Position numbers and translations under genes: made by a program. Shown piece after piece: positions 7,204 through 14,957 of a stretch of DNA of 22,777 nucleotides (its first letter is position 1; every line of letters starts with the position of its first letter). A model generated the notes under the pieces. That model ran no database searches and was not told the DNA's origin. It worked only from the letters and a program-made list of their open reading frames with translations. Source of the stretch: Sva-07 sp035529175 (GTDB lineage: Bacteria > Actinomycetota > Acidimicrobiia > Acidimicrobiales > Ilumatobacteraceae); NCBI GenBank assembly GCA_035529175.1, contig DATKXG010000134.1, positions 1-22,777 of the forward strand. The letters are read 5' to 3'.

Positions 7204-8849
7204 GCGTGATCTCCTGCGGTGGCAAGTTCGGCGGGACGGGAGGGGGCCGAGGTGGACGGTGCGATCGGCGTCGACGCCGGCGTTGGCGATGTCGACCGGA
7301 TCGCGGACACCGGCGTGCTCGTGCTCAGCAACCAGGCGTAGACGCGGCGGCGAAGTTCCTCGCCGCGCAACCCCGGCGTGAAGGCGACGACGACGACACC
7401 GGTGCCGATCGTCGCAAGGACGGCCGCAACCCAAACGGGACCGACCGCTGCGGGAACCTCGTAGGGGACGGCGTCGACGACGAAGGCCTCGAACAACGCG
7501 ATGCCGCCGACGTAGGCAAACGTGGCGACGGCCACACCACCGATCGCCGTAGCGATCGTGCGGGCCGCCCCGAACGGCGTCGCCGACATCCAGCCGTTCG
7601 CCGCACGTCCGACCGACAGCGCACCGAAGACGACGATCAGGATGGTGGCCGCTGCCGTCAGGTGCGGATCGATGACCCGCAGCGCCAGCGCGAAGGCGAC
7701 GAGTGGGGCGAGCATGCCCACGACCAGCCGTGTCCACGTCGCGCTCAGGACCGCCTGGTCGGCGTGGCCGAGGTGAGGCCGCTGGTTCTGACGGCTGTGG
7801 GCCGAGATCGCACCGCCGGCGCCGAGGAACATCGCCGCCTTGTAGAGGGCGTGTCCGACGATGTGGAACAGGGCGGCGGCGAAGGCGCCGACGCCGAGCT
7901 GCACGACCATGAAGCCCATCTGGCCCGACGTCGACCAGACCAGGCCACCCTTGACGTCGGCGCGCACCAGCATGATCGCCGTGGCGAACAGCGCCGTCAC
8001 GACCCCGACGGCGAAGGCCAGGGCCATCGCACTCGCCGACGAGGCGAAGACGGGCGAGAACCTGATGAGGAGTACACCGGCACCGTTGATCACACCGGCG
8101 TGCAGGAGCGCCGACACCGGCGTCGGTGCTGCGAGCGTGGAGGGCAACCACGCGTGGAGCGGCACCAGCGCCGACCGGGCGATGCCGGCGATCACGAGGC
8201 AGACGGCGACGACGGTGACCAGGCTGAGCGAGCCGATCGACTCGTCATCGAGCGCTGCGGCTTCCGCACCAATCCCACGCAGGTCGAGGTCGCCGATCGC
8301 GACGATGGCGACGAACAGTCCGATCAGGAGCGCAGCATCACCGATCAGGAAGCTCCTGGCGGTGAGTCGCTGCGAACGGACTGCGGCCGGCCACGGAGCC
8401 TTGTGCCCGAGGAGTGCGATGAGGGTGACGCTGGTCGCAACCCAGGCGACCAGCAACCCGGACCCCGTGGCCGCGACGCCCACGAGCGAGGTGGCGCTGG
8501 CGAGCACGGCGGCCAGGACGTGGAAGCGGGTGGCCCGGGGATCGCCGAGCAACGAACGTGAGGCGAACGACTGCACGATCAGCCCGACCAGACTCGTGAG
8601 CAGGAGCAGAATCGCACCCACCCGGTCCGCCATGAGGCCGACGACGGCCGCCCCGTCGGCGTCGGTGATCACCGCATCGACGGGACCGTCGACGCTCACC
8701 GAGATCAGCAGCGCGACGGCGCCGATCGTCGCCAGCGCACTGGCACCCACGACGGCTCGTGCCGCAGTACGCGGTGCCGGGCCGGCGAGTCGGACGACCG
8801 CGGCCGCCAGCAGCGGCAGGGCGGGAATGGCGACGAGGATTCCGGACAT
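7200..8849 (-). CDS. dabB: DabB, NuoL/MrpA-like proton-conducting membrane subunit of DAB complex
   Basis: The product is 549 aa, strongly hydrophobic, with about 13-14 membrane segments. It belongs to the Proton_antipo_M family (NuoL/MrpA-like). Signatures: LVPLHAWLPSTLAAPTPVSALLHAG (residues 228-252), Lys300 in VKGGLVWSTSGQMG, and HIVGHALYKAAMFLGAG (329-345), whose His/Lys residues line the proton path in relatives. In DAB complexes it energises DabA with the proton motive force. The C-terminal 30 residues are low-complexity Thr/Pro/Ser. I start at ATG 8849 because a TAGAGT -10 box lies exactly 7 bases upstream, fitting a leaderless transcript; an ATG at 8882 is possible but has no ribosome site. 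It is first in a minus-strand run with dabA, the PII-like gene and the iron genes. Confidence 0.93.
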   Translation of the reverse strand: MSGILVAIPALPLLAAAVVRLAGPAPRTAARAVVGASALATIGAVALLISVSVDGPVDAVITDADGAAVVGLMADRVGAILLLLTSLVGLIVQSFASRSLLGDPRATRFHVLAAVLASATSLVGVAATGSGLLVAWVATSVTLIALLGHKAPWPAAVRSQRLTARSFLIGDAALLIGLFVAIVAIGDLDLRGIGAEAAALDDESIGSLSLVTVVAVCLVIAGIARSALVPLHAWLPSTLAAPTPVSALLHAGVINGAGVLLIRFSPVFASSASAMALAFAVGVVTALFATAIMLVRADVKGGLVWSTSGQMGFMVVQLGVGAFAAALFHIVGHALYKAAMFLGAGGAISAHSRQNQRPHLGHADQAVLSATWTRLVVGMLAPLVAFALALRVIDPHLTAAATILIVVFGALSVGRAANGWMSATPFGAARTIATAIGGVAVATFAYVGGIALFEAFVVDAVPYEVPAAVGPVWVAAVLATIGTGVVVVAFTPGLRGEELRRRVYAWLLSTSTPVSAIRSTSPTPASTPIAPSTSAPSRPAELATAGDHA

Positions 8850-8886
8850 CGATCGAACTCTAATACCGGAACTATGTTTCATACAA
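8850..8886 (-). promoter_or_regulatory. Predicted leaderless promoter of dabB
   Basis: Reading the minus strand, TTGTAT (8886-8881), an 18-bp spacer, TAGAGT (8862-8857) and a 7-bp spacer lead directly to the ATG at 8849. This is the sigma70-like layout with a TANNNT -10 box used by actinobacterial leaderless genes. No Shine-Dalgarno is present. The surrounding DNA is AT-rich against a GC-rich background. The same region probably carries the divergent crotonase promoter (TATGTT at 8873-8878 on the plus strand). Confidence 0.5.
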
Positions 8887-8972
8887 CAGGAAATGTGTAA
8901 ATGAGTGAATATTTCAGCGAGCCCTCGCTCCCGGGGTCGTCTGCGCCAGCGGGACGTGGTCATCATGGCCGG

Positions 8973-9797
8973 ATGGACTTCCCCACCAGCTCCTTCGAGA
9001 CGATCGAGGTCACCGAGGCCGACGACGACATCGCACTCATCACGCTCAACCGCCCCGACCGGCTCAACGCGATCACCTCGACGATGATCTCCGAACTCGA
9101 TCAGGTGGTCAGCGCCGTCGACCTCGACCAGCGTCTGCGTGCGGTGATCGTCACCGGCAGCGGTCGCGGGTTCTCCGCCGGACTCGACCTCCAGGATCAG
9201 GGCGCGGCCCCGGGCAGCGAGGGCGTCGGGCGCACGGTCAGCGGCTTCATGTGGCAGGACCACCTGGCGACGCTGCACGAGCGCATCCACCGGTCGCGCA
9301 AGCCGTGGATCGCTGCGGTCAACGGGCCTGCCGTCGGTGGCGGATTCGCGCTCGGCCTGGCATCCGACATCCGGTTCGCATCGACCAACGCCACCTTCGG
9401 TGCGGTCTTCCTGAAGATCGGCGTGTCGAACTGCGACATGGGCACGAGCTACTTCCTGCCCCGACTCGTCGGCGCGTCGCGATCGGCCGAGCTGTTGTTG
9501 ACCGCCCGTATCTTCGACGCCGCCGAAGCCGATCGGATCGGTCTGGTCGCGGACGTGGTCGAGCCCGACCGGCTGATCGATCGTGCGTTGGACACCGCCC
9601 GGCTGATCCGGGCGAACGCACCGTTCGCGACGTGGATGACCAAGGAGACGATGTGGCAGACGATCGACGCGCCGTCGCTACGTCACGCCCTCGACATCGA
9701 GAACCGCACGCAGATCATGTGCAGCAGCACCGACGACGTCGCCGAGGCGCGTGCGGCCTTCGTGGCCAAGCGGCCCCCGGTGTGGAAGGGCCTCTGA
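8973..9797 (+). CDS. Enoyl-CoA hydratase/isomerase (crotonase) family protein
   Basis: The 274-residue crotonase-fold protein binds acyl-CoA in the cytosol. Oxyanion-hole segments are FSAGLDL (67-73) and NGPAVGGGFALGLASDIRFA (117-136). The residue that aligns with the first catalytic glutamate of hydratases is Phe (VFLKIG), while Asp155 sits in VSNCDMGTSYFLPRLVG, the pattern of actinobacterial EchA12-like members rather than classical FadB-type hydratases. The exact reaction (hydration, isomerisation or C-C cleavage) is therefore open. I begin at ATG 8973, where conserved sequence starts; an ATG at 8901 with AGGA nine bases upstream is a real alternative, adding 24 residues of non-conserved-looking sequence. 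The F420-dependent gene follows after 5 bases, so they form an operon. Confidence 0.87.
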   Translation: MDFPTSSFETIEVTEADDDIALITLNRPDRLNAITSTMISELDQVVSAVDLDQRLRAVIVTGSGRGFSAGLDLQDQGAAPGSEGVGRTVSGFMWQDHLATLHERIHRSRKPWIAAVNGPAVGGGFALGLASDIRFASTNATFGAVFLKIGVSNCDMGTSYFLPRLVGASRSAELLLTARIFDAAEADRIGLVADVVEPDRLIDRALDTARLIRANAPFATWMTKETMWQTIDAPSLRHALDIENRTQIMCSSTDDVAEARAAFVAKRPPVWKGL

Positions 9798-9802
9798 CGG
9801 AC

Positions 9803-10621
9803 ATGCGCTTCGCCTTCGTGACCTCACCGCAACGCACGACATGGGAGTGGATGCGCGAGGTGTGGCAGCGCGCCGACGCGCTCGACGTCTTCGAGTCGGG
9901 CTGGACGTTCGATCATCTCTATCCGCTGTTCGGAGACTCGACCGAAGACTGCATGGAGGGGTGGATCACCCTCACCGCGCTGCTCCACGAGACCAGCCGG
10001 TTGCGTGGCGGCGTACTGGTGTCGGGGATGGTGTACCGCCATCCAGGCGTGCTCGCGAACATGGCGTCGACGCTGGACATCACGTCGGGCGGACGGCTGG
10101 AACTCGGGATCGGCGCCGGCTGGAACGAGGAGGAGTGCGATGCGTTCGGGATCGAGCTGGGGTCGATGCGCGAGCGATTCGACCGATTCGAGGAGGGGCT
10201 GGCGGTGCTCGAGTCGCTGCTGAACAACGAGCGCACGAGCTTCCGCGGCGACCACTACGTCCTCACCGATGCGATGAACAATCCGAAGCCGATCCAGCGT
10301 CCGTTGCCGATCTGCATCGGCGGGCGCGGCAAGCAGCGCACGATCCCGCTCGCTGCGCGTCATGCGACCCACTGGAACTTCGGCGGGCAGGACATGGCCG
10401 AGTTCGCCGAGTGCCGTGCGGTCCTGCACGACTCGTGCGCAGCGATTGGACGTGATCCGGCGGAGATCACGTGCAGTGCGCTGACGAACTACACCAGCGA
10501 CGACGAGCTCCGCACCGCGGTGGCCGCAATGGCGACTGCAGGTGTCGATCTGGTGATCGTCGGCATCCCGAAGGCCGAATCGCCGACGGTGATCGAAACC
10601 GTCGTCCGAGCCCTCGCTTGA
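9803..10621 (+). CDS. LLM-class F420-dependent oxidoreductase
   Basis: The product (272 aa) has the luciferase-like TIM-barrel pattern: a start MRFAFVTSPQ, WTFDHLYPLFGDS (about 36-48) where the family places a D-H-[LF] active-site motif, GGVLVSGMVYRHPGVLANMASTLDITSGGRLELGIGAGWNEEE in the cofactor pocket, and PKPIQRPLPICIGGRGKQRT further on. Members use reduced F420 to reduce or oxidise diverse substrates, in fatty-acid, sterol or xenobiotic catabolism among others. It follows the crotonase gene by 5 bases, so acyl-CoA or lipid-type substrate turnover is a reasonable guess, not more. It supports F420 use in this organism, together with the Ddn-like protein. Confidence 0.9.
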   Translation: MRFAFVTSPQRTTWEWMREVWQRADALDVFESGWTFDHLYPLFGDSTEDCMEGWITLTALLHETSRLRGGVLVSGMVYRHPGVLANMASTLDITSGGRLELGIGAGWNEEECDAFGIELGSMRERFDRFEEGLAVLESLLNNERTSFRGDHYVLTDAMNNPKPIQRPLPICIGGRGKQRTIPLAARHATHWNFGGQDMAEFAECRAVLHDSCAAIGRDPAEITCSALTNYTSDDELRTAVAAMATAGVDLVIVGIPKAESPTVIETVVRALA

Positions 10622-10725
10622 CGTCGGCGCCCATCTTCCATCGATCGCTGCGTGGCCAATCACCCGATGTGGGGGACGCACGCGCTCGCGGAGACTCGTA
10701 GCGGTGGGTCTCGTTCGCGGGCGTC
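10622..10725. other. Spacer with possible frameshifted 5' end of the membrane protein
   Basis: An ATG at 10667 opens a frame MWGTHALAETRSG that, if one base were restored after 10704, would continue in frame as WVSFAGVMLIVLG into the next gene. The in-frame upstream of 10726 has a stop at 10699-10701 and no start codon before ATG 10726. No other gene or clear terminator is seen here. Confidence 0.35.
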
Positions 10726-11070
10726 ATGCTGATCGTCTTGGGAATCTTCCAGGGCTTTGCCGGGCTGGTCGGGATCCTCGAGGACGAGGTGCTCGTGCTC
10801 ACGCCCGACTACCTCGTGCAACTCGATGCGACGACCTGGGGCTGGATTCACCTGATCATCGGCGTGATCCTCATCGCCTCGGGCTTCGGAATCTTCTCCG
10901 GCAACGTGCTCGCACGGACGGTCGGCGTGTTGGTCGCTGTCGGCAGCATGGTGTCGATCTTCTTCTGGATGCCGTGGTACCCGGTGTGGGCGATCACCAT
11001 CATCGCCATCGACATCGCCGTCATCTGGGCTTTGATCGTCCACGGTCGGGTCCTCTCCGACCGCGCCTGA
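10726..11070 (+). CDS. DUF7144-like small actinobacterial membrane protein
   Basis: The 114-residue product is nearly all membrane: segments at about 1-18, 40-60, 66-86 and 88-107. It contains the pattern FQGFAGLVGILEDEVLVLTPDYLVQ followed by TTWGWIHLIIGVI, and ends FFWMPWYPVWAITIIAIDIAVIWAL. That combination matches a family of four-helix actinobacterial membrane proteins, which I believe is DUF7144; its function is unknown. Homologues usually begin with ...WVxFAGVM..., which is present in the DNA before the ATG but without a start codon, so the gene may be 5'-truncated by a frameshift (see spacer entry). It converges on the RDD gene, with an 11-base gap. Confidence 0.75.
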   Translation: MLIVLGIFQGFAGLVGILEDEVLVLTPDYLVQLDATTWGWIHLIIGVILIASGFGIFSGNVLARTVGVLVAVGSMVSIFFWMPWYPVWAITIIAIDIAVIWALIVHGRVLSDRA

Positions 11071-11081
11071 CAATCTCGGGG

Positions 11082-12290
11082 TCACGTCGAGCCCGCCGGG
11101 GACGAACCCGATCGCAGTCGGGCGGTCTCGGCATCCCACGCATACACGACGGCCGTCCCGCCGATCAGATCGTGGAGTTCGCGACGGTCCCGACGGATCA
11201 CACCCAGGAAGAAGCCTGCACCGAACAGCAAGAAGCTCAACGGGAACGCGAGCGTGCGCATCACCGCCGCGCGGGCCGTGACCCGCGTTCCATCGGGCCG
11301 GACCACCGAGACACCGAGCACCGCCTTGCCAATGGTTCGCCCGGCGATCGCAGTGAGTCCCGCGAAGTACACGAACTGCCACACCGCGTAGGCCACGGCG
11401 ACCAGCAAGCGGTGGTCGGCCGCCTCCCACGTCACGTCGGCCACGATCTGTAGCGCCGACACGAGCAACGTGCCGATCAGCCCGAACAGCGCCCCGGTCA
11501 ACGTCACATCGAGCAGGAATGCGAGGAAGCGGGAGACCGCTCCGGCATAGCGGCCTTGGAGCGCCACGGCGCGATCCTGTGGGGGGAGCCGCCACGTCTG
11601 CGTCTCGTGGACCTGTCCGGGCCCGAACTGCGCCGTGGGATCGTCGCGACGCAACACGCGAGCCGCGAGTCCGTGCAGCGTCAGGTCGAGCGCCATCACG
11701 GCGATCCGTGCCGCGTCGAGCAGCTGCCCGAACACGCCCGTCGTCGAACGGGCGATGACCTCGCCGAGTTCGGTTCGCGACACCAGGGAGTTGACGTCGA
11801 CCCGCTCCATCACGGCATTGACATCGACCCGCTCCGCAACCGCGTCGAAGTCCACGCGAGAGAGGAGCCGGTCGGGGTCCACGCGATCCAACAACCGGTC
11901 CGGATCGACCCGATCCAACAACCGATCCGGGTTCACGCGATCCAACAACCGGTCGGGGTCGACGCGGTCCAACAACCGGTCGGGGTCGACGCGGTCCAAC
12001 AACCGGTTTGGATCCACGCGGTCGAGCAGCCGGTCCGGATCGACACGGTCCAGGGCCTTGTCGAGGTCGATGCGAGCGATGACTGCCTCGACGTCGATCC
12101 GGCCGATGATTTCGTCGACGTCGATTCGACCGAGTAACTCGTCCACGTCGATGCGGTCGACGACGTCGCCGACATCGACGGCGTCGACGACCGGTTGAAC
12201 GAACGGGCCGACGACCACGTCCACCATGCGCCCGGCCACGCCGCGACGCGGCTTGCCTGGAACCTTCTTCTCGGCCGGTACCTCGTTCAT
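11082..12290 (-). CDS. RDD-family membrane protein with 9-residue repeat array
   Basis: The product has 402 residues. Residues 1-35 are a basic start, and 36-179 hold sixteen tandem 9-residue units of form D-R-V/I-D-x-D/N-x-L-L. Residues 180-245 are a linker and 246-388 an RDD domain with segments near 255-283, 297-317 and 343-364 and the motifs GRYAGAVSRFLAFLLD and GRTIGKAVLGVSVV. RDD domains are membrane proteins of mostly unknown role; some act in ion or compatible-solute exchange. The ATG at 12290 overlaps the antiporter stop (ATGA), so it is translationally coupled and may modulate the antiporter. The repeat is unusual for its high regularity. Confidence 0.88.
   Translation of the reverse strand: MNEVPAEKKVPGKPRRGVAGRMVDVVVGPFVQPVVDAVDVGDVVDRIDVDELLGRIDVDEIIGRIDVEAVIARIDLDKALDRVDPDRLLDRVDPNRLLDRVDPDRLLDRVDPDRLLDRVNPDRLLDRVDPDRLLDRVDPDRLLSRVDFDAVAERVDVNAVMERVDVNSLVSRTELGEVIARSTTGVFGQLLDAARIAVMALDLTLHGLAARVLRRDDPTAQFGPGQVHETQTWRLPPQDRAVALQGRYAGAVSRFLAFLLDVTLTGALFGLIGTLLVSALQIVADVTWEAADHRLLVAVAYAVWQFVYFAGLTAIAGRTIGKAVLGVSVVRPDGTRVTARAAVMRTLAFPLSFLLFGAGFFLGVIRRDRRELHDLIGGTAVVYAWDAETARLRSGSSPAGST
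11754..12185 (-). repeat. 27-bp tandem repeats encoding 9-residue units in RDD protein
   Basis: Sixteen in-frame 27-bp units span this interval. The seven central ones (11862-12050) are nearly identical in DNA, with recurring CCAACAACCGGTC and changes mostly at third codon positions; the outer ones have diverged to IDVDE-type sequence. This gradient, homogeneous centre and diverged edges, is what unequal crossing-over or slippage inside an array gives. The unit number is likely to differ between strains. Confidence 0.85.
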
Positions 12291-13570
12291 CGCCGATCGC
12301 CTCGCGCTGCGAAGGCTCGGCCTCGGCTGCGTGGTTCGGGACCGGCGGACTGGTCGTCCTCCAGCTGGACGTACATGAGTCCGCCCGGGCGAGCGGTGAT
12401 GCCGTGGAGGAACACACTGAGCGTCACGGTCAGCACCACGGTGGCGACCGCCCGATTGACCTCCGGCAACGTCTCTCCCAGCTCCTCGATGGCCAGCAGC
12501 GCGAACACCACCGATGCAAGTCCCCGAGGGCCGAACCAACCGATGAACACGATGCTGGGTCCGTCGAGTCCCGAGCGCACGAGGCTCAACGCCACCGGAA
12601 GCATGCGGATGATCGTCAGGCTGGCCAGCGCGTACAACGCGATCCGCCAGCCGAAGTGGTCTTGGGCCAACGGGATCAGGATGGCACCGAACAAGAACCA
12701 GACGACCAGCGCGAGGAGTTCACCGCCGAGCTCGGGAAGCTCGGCAGCCTCATCGAGGTCGACGGCCGCGCGGTCGAGCAGCGCCCCGAAGGCGACGCCG
12801 GCGACGAACGCTGCGATGAATCCGTTGGCGTCGAACGCCAATGCAACGGCGAACGCCGCGACCGCCACCGCAAGGGTGGCCAGCCGCCGCCCGCCCTTGT
12901 CGATCCAGCCGCGGAGTGAGGCTCGCGAGACGAGCACCGCGCCGGTGATCCCGAGGGCGATACCGACGATGACGCCACCTGCGAGTTCGCGAAGTGCCGT
13001 CCCTGCCTCGAACGACTCGCTCTGACTCACGATGCCGAGCTGGCTGGCCGCCACGGCCAACATGAAGACCACGATCGGCGTGGCGATGCCGTCGTTGAGT
13101 CCGCTCTCGACGTTGAGCGCACGCCGCAGGCGAAGCGGGATGCGCTCGTCGTTGATCACCGCCACGCTCAGCGCTGCGTCGGTCGGGGCGAGGGACGCCC
13201 CCACGAACGCGGCGAGGGCCCACGGGAGGCCGCCCACTATCCAACCCGCGAGGACGCCACCGAGAACCACGGACAGCACGAGCCCGACGCCGAGCAGGCG
13301 GACCGGGATCGAGAGGTCGCGCCTGAGCTCACCGAGGTTCACCCTGGCCGCGTCGGAGAACAGCACCAGCGCCAACGTGACCTCGGCGATGACGTGGACC
13401 GAGGAGGTGTCGACGTCGACCGTCAGCGGTCCCCAGTCCGGGTTCGCCAGGACATACCCGGCGGCGGCGAACACGAAGGGTCCGGTGACGTCGTGACGGG
13501 CCAACGCACCCGACACGATCGACCATCCGAGCACCAGCAGCGCGAGTACAGCGACGGCCGCCTCAGTCAT
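12287..13570 (-). CDS. CPA1-type cation:proton antiporter (NhaP-like)
   Basis: The product has 427 residues and about 12 membrane segments. Transport-core motifs are APTDAALSVAVINDERIP (residues 128-145, with Thr130-Asp131) and NVESGLNDGIATP (153-165), whose Asn159-Asp160 is the ion-binding ND pair of electroneutral CPA1 exchangers. WFGPRGLASVVFALL near the end is also typical. It should exchange Na+ and/or K+ for H+ across the cytoplasmic membrane. The C-terminus is short, with no regulatory domain, so regulation might come from the coupled RDD protein (ATGA overlap downstream). The ATG at 13570 is not preceded by a strong Shine-Dalgarno. Confidence 0.92.
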   Translation of the reverse strand: MTEAAVAVLALLVLGWSIVSGALARHDVTGPFVFAAAGYVLANPDWGPLTVDVDTSSVHVIAEVTLALVLFSDAARVNLGELRRDLSIPVRLLGVGLVLSVVLGGVLAGWIVGGLPWALAAFVGASLAPTDAALSVAVINDERIPLRLRRALNVESGLNDGIATPIVVFMLAVAASQLGIVSQSESFEAGTALRELAGGVIVGIALGITGAVLVSRASLRGWIDKGGRRLATLAVAVAAFAVALAFDANGFIAAFVAGVAFGALLDRAAVDLDEAAELPELGGELLALVVWFLFGAILIPLAQDHFGWRIALYALASLTIIRMLPVALSLVRSGLDGPSIVFIGWFGPRGLASVVFALLAIEELGETLPEVNRAVATVVLTVTLSVFLHGITARPGGLMYVQLEDDQSAGPEPRSRGRAFAARGDRR

Positions 13571-13611
13571 GTTGCGATTCTCGCATGTCGTCGTCCCCTA
13601 CGAGGTTCCAG

Positions 13612-13698
13612 TCAGCCGGTGAGGATCTGCTCGTGAATGGCGAGTGAATCGTGGTGCAGGTGCCACGGCTCGTCGTGCCGCAGCGGCACGGGTGACAT
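13612..13698 (-). CDS. Candidate 28-aa micro-ORF overlapping lipid-kinase stop
   Basis: On the minus strand the ATG overlaps the lipid kinase TGA as TGATG, and the frame runs 28 codons to a TGA at 13614-13612. The peptide holds EPWHLHHDSLAIH (residues 10-22). Nine of these 13 positions are identical to the DabA C-terminal segment EPWHLADDSMAEH, 9 kb away. The reading frame, stop-start overlap and shared motif argue for a translated peptide, but its size makes chance possible. Function unknown. Confidence 0.4.
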   Translation of the reverse strand: MSPVPLRHDEPWHLHHDSLAIHEQILTG

Positions 13699-14957
13699 CA
13701 GCTGGTGCGCGCGATGTCGATCAGCTTGCGGGCGCCGTCGAGCAGCCCGTCAGGGGCGGCGGCCGACGGTGACGCACCCGGGTGCCGTGGCGCGATCCGG
13801 ACGCGCAGCGCCTTCGGACGGATCGTGAACTGCAGCGGCGGCTCGAGCATCAGTGCCTCGCCGTCGACACCGGCGGGGACCGGACCGTCGGAGCCGACTT
13901 CGAACGATGTCGCCGTCCACTGCCGGAACCGTGATCGACCGCGAGCTTCCTTCGAGGTCACCTCGGCAACGGCGATGCCGAGTTCGCCGTCGTCGATGCT
14001 CGGTCGGGTACCGGATCCGATGACCGTGCCGAGGCGGTAGGAGTTGTTCGACACCATGAGGACCGTGGCTCGACGTCCGTGGACACCGCCGGGTCCGGTG
14101 AACTCCAACACGTGGTCGCCGATGTCGGTGCTGCTGTACTCGGGGATCGTGTCGAGCACGGTGCGAATCTTCGCGTCGCGGTAACCGGATCGTTGCACCG
14201 CTTCGGCGTACAAGCCGAGCGAGACGTTGTTGACGAACACGCGCCCGTTGACCTCGGCCAGGTCGACACACCGCTCGCCGCCGTCGACGAACGCGTCGAG
14301 GGCTCCGACGACGTCGTCGCGATCGACTCCGAGGTCGAGGGCGAAGTGGTTGCGCGTACCTGCCGGGATACAGGCGAACGGCAGATCGAGTTCGGCGGCG
14401 ATCGTGGCGACGAGCGCCTGTGTGCCATCGCCACCGGCGGCGGCGAGCGCGTCGGCGCCGTTGGCAACGGCGGTGCGCACCAGGTCGATCAGGTCGTCAC
14501 CCGCGCGCAGCTCGATCGGTTCGATCCCACGTGCACGAGCCTCGGCATCGAGGTTTGCGGCAAGCGCCTTCCCGCCGCCCGACTTCGGATTCCACACCAC
14601 CACCGGATGCGTCGGAGCCGGGGCGGCGGGGAGCGGCACGTGGATCCGGAACGCGGTGCGCGCTGCCACCGCAGCCAGTGCGAACAGTGCGGCAGCGACG
14701 ATCGCCTCGAGGAGGATGCCGCCGGCCAGGAGCGCGACGACGAAGCCGATGAACAGCAGCACGCTGAGGACGGCCAACACCTGCCGCGCCCGACCTCGCC
14801 GCAGGAGTGCGTGCCATGCGGCAGCGCCCGAGAGCACCAGCACCGTCGCGGCGATCAACCCTCTCGGGAACGAGCGAGTCGACGTGAACAGCGTGAGCAC
14901 GATCGCCACGGCGCTCAGTGCCAGGGCGGCGAGTGCCGCCGTGCGCCTCGACCTCAT
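13698..14957 (-). CDS. Diacylglycerol kinase-family lipid kinase with N-terminal membrane region
   Basis: The product has 419 residues. Residues 1-100 hold three to four hydrophobic helices. The catalytic domain follows, with WNPKSGGGKA (122-131, phosphate loop), GGDGT (175-179, nucleotide binding) and PAGTRNHFALDLG (198-210), all DAGK_cat motifs, and a C-terminal beta-sandwich containing SSTDIGDH, MVSNNSYRLG and DDGELGIAV. Such enzymes phosphorylate diacylglycerol or related lipids, or act in lipid-precursor synthesis (DgkB, LpqF-like, YegS). The membrane helices make this a multi-pass version, which is less common than the soluble form. It lies 41 bases after the P-type ATPase on the same strand. 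A 13-bp palindrome sits at its start. Confidence 0.9.
   Translation of the reverse strand: MRSRRTAALAALALSAVAIVLTLFTSTRSFPRGLIAATVLVLSGAAAWHALLRRGRARQVLAVLSVLLFIGFVVALLAGGILLEAIVAAALFALAAVAARTAFRIHVPLPAAPAPTHPVVVWNPKSGGGKALAANLDAEARARGIEPIELRAGDDLIDLVRTAVANGADALAAAGGDGTQALVATIAAELDLPFACIPAGTRNHFALDLGVDRDDVVGALDAFVDGGERCVDLAEVNGRVFVNNVSLGLYAEAVQRSGYRDAKIRTVLDTIPEYSSTDIGDHVLEFTGPGGVHGRRATVLMVSNNSYRLGTVIGSGTRPSIDDGELGIAVAEVTSKEARGRSRFRQWTATSFEVGSDGPVPAGVDGEALMLEPPLQFTIRPKALRVRIAPRHPGASPSAAAPDGLLDGARKLIDIARTS

Noticed and set aside
5086..7209. 707-codon plus-strand open frame opposite dabA
   Set aside because: It is a high-GC shadow with Arg/Gly/Asp-rich composition and no recognisable domain; dabA has all its family motifs.
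7204..8151. Long upstream extension of the dabA frame (would give 1188 aa)
   Set aside because: It is antisense to dabB in full, is Arg/Gly-rich, and the DUF2309 N-terminus starts at 7203 with an ATGA overlap.
7083..8561. 492-codon plus-strand open frame opposite dabB
   Set aside because: It has the same shadow composition and no motifs; dabB is clear on the other strand.
11862..12050. Possible CRISPR array from regularly spaced 27-bp repeats
   Set aside because: The repeats are contiguous without spacers, in frame and coding; they are a protein repeat array.
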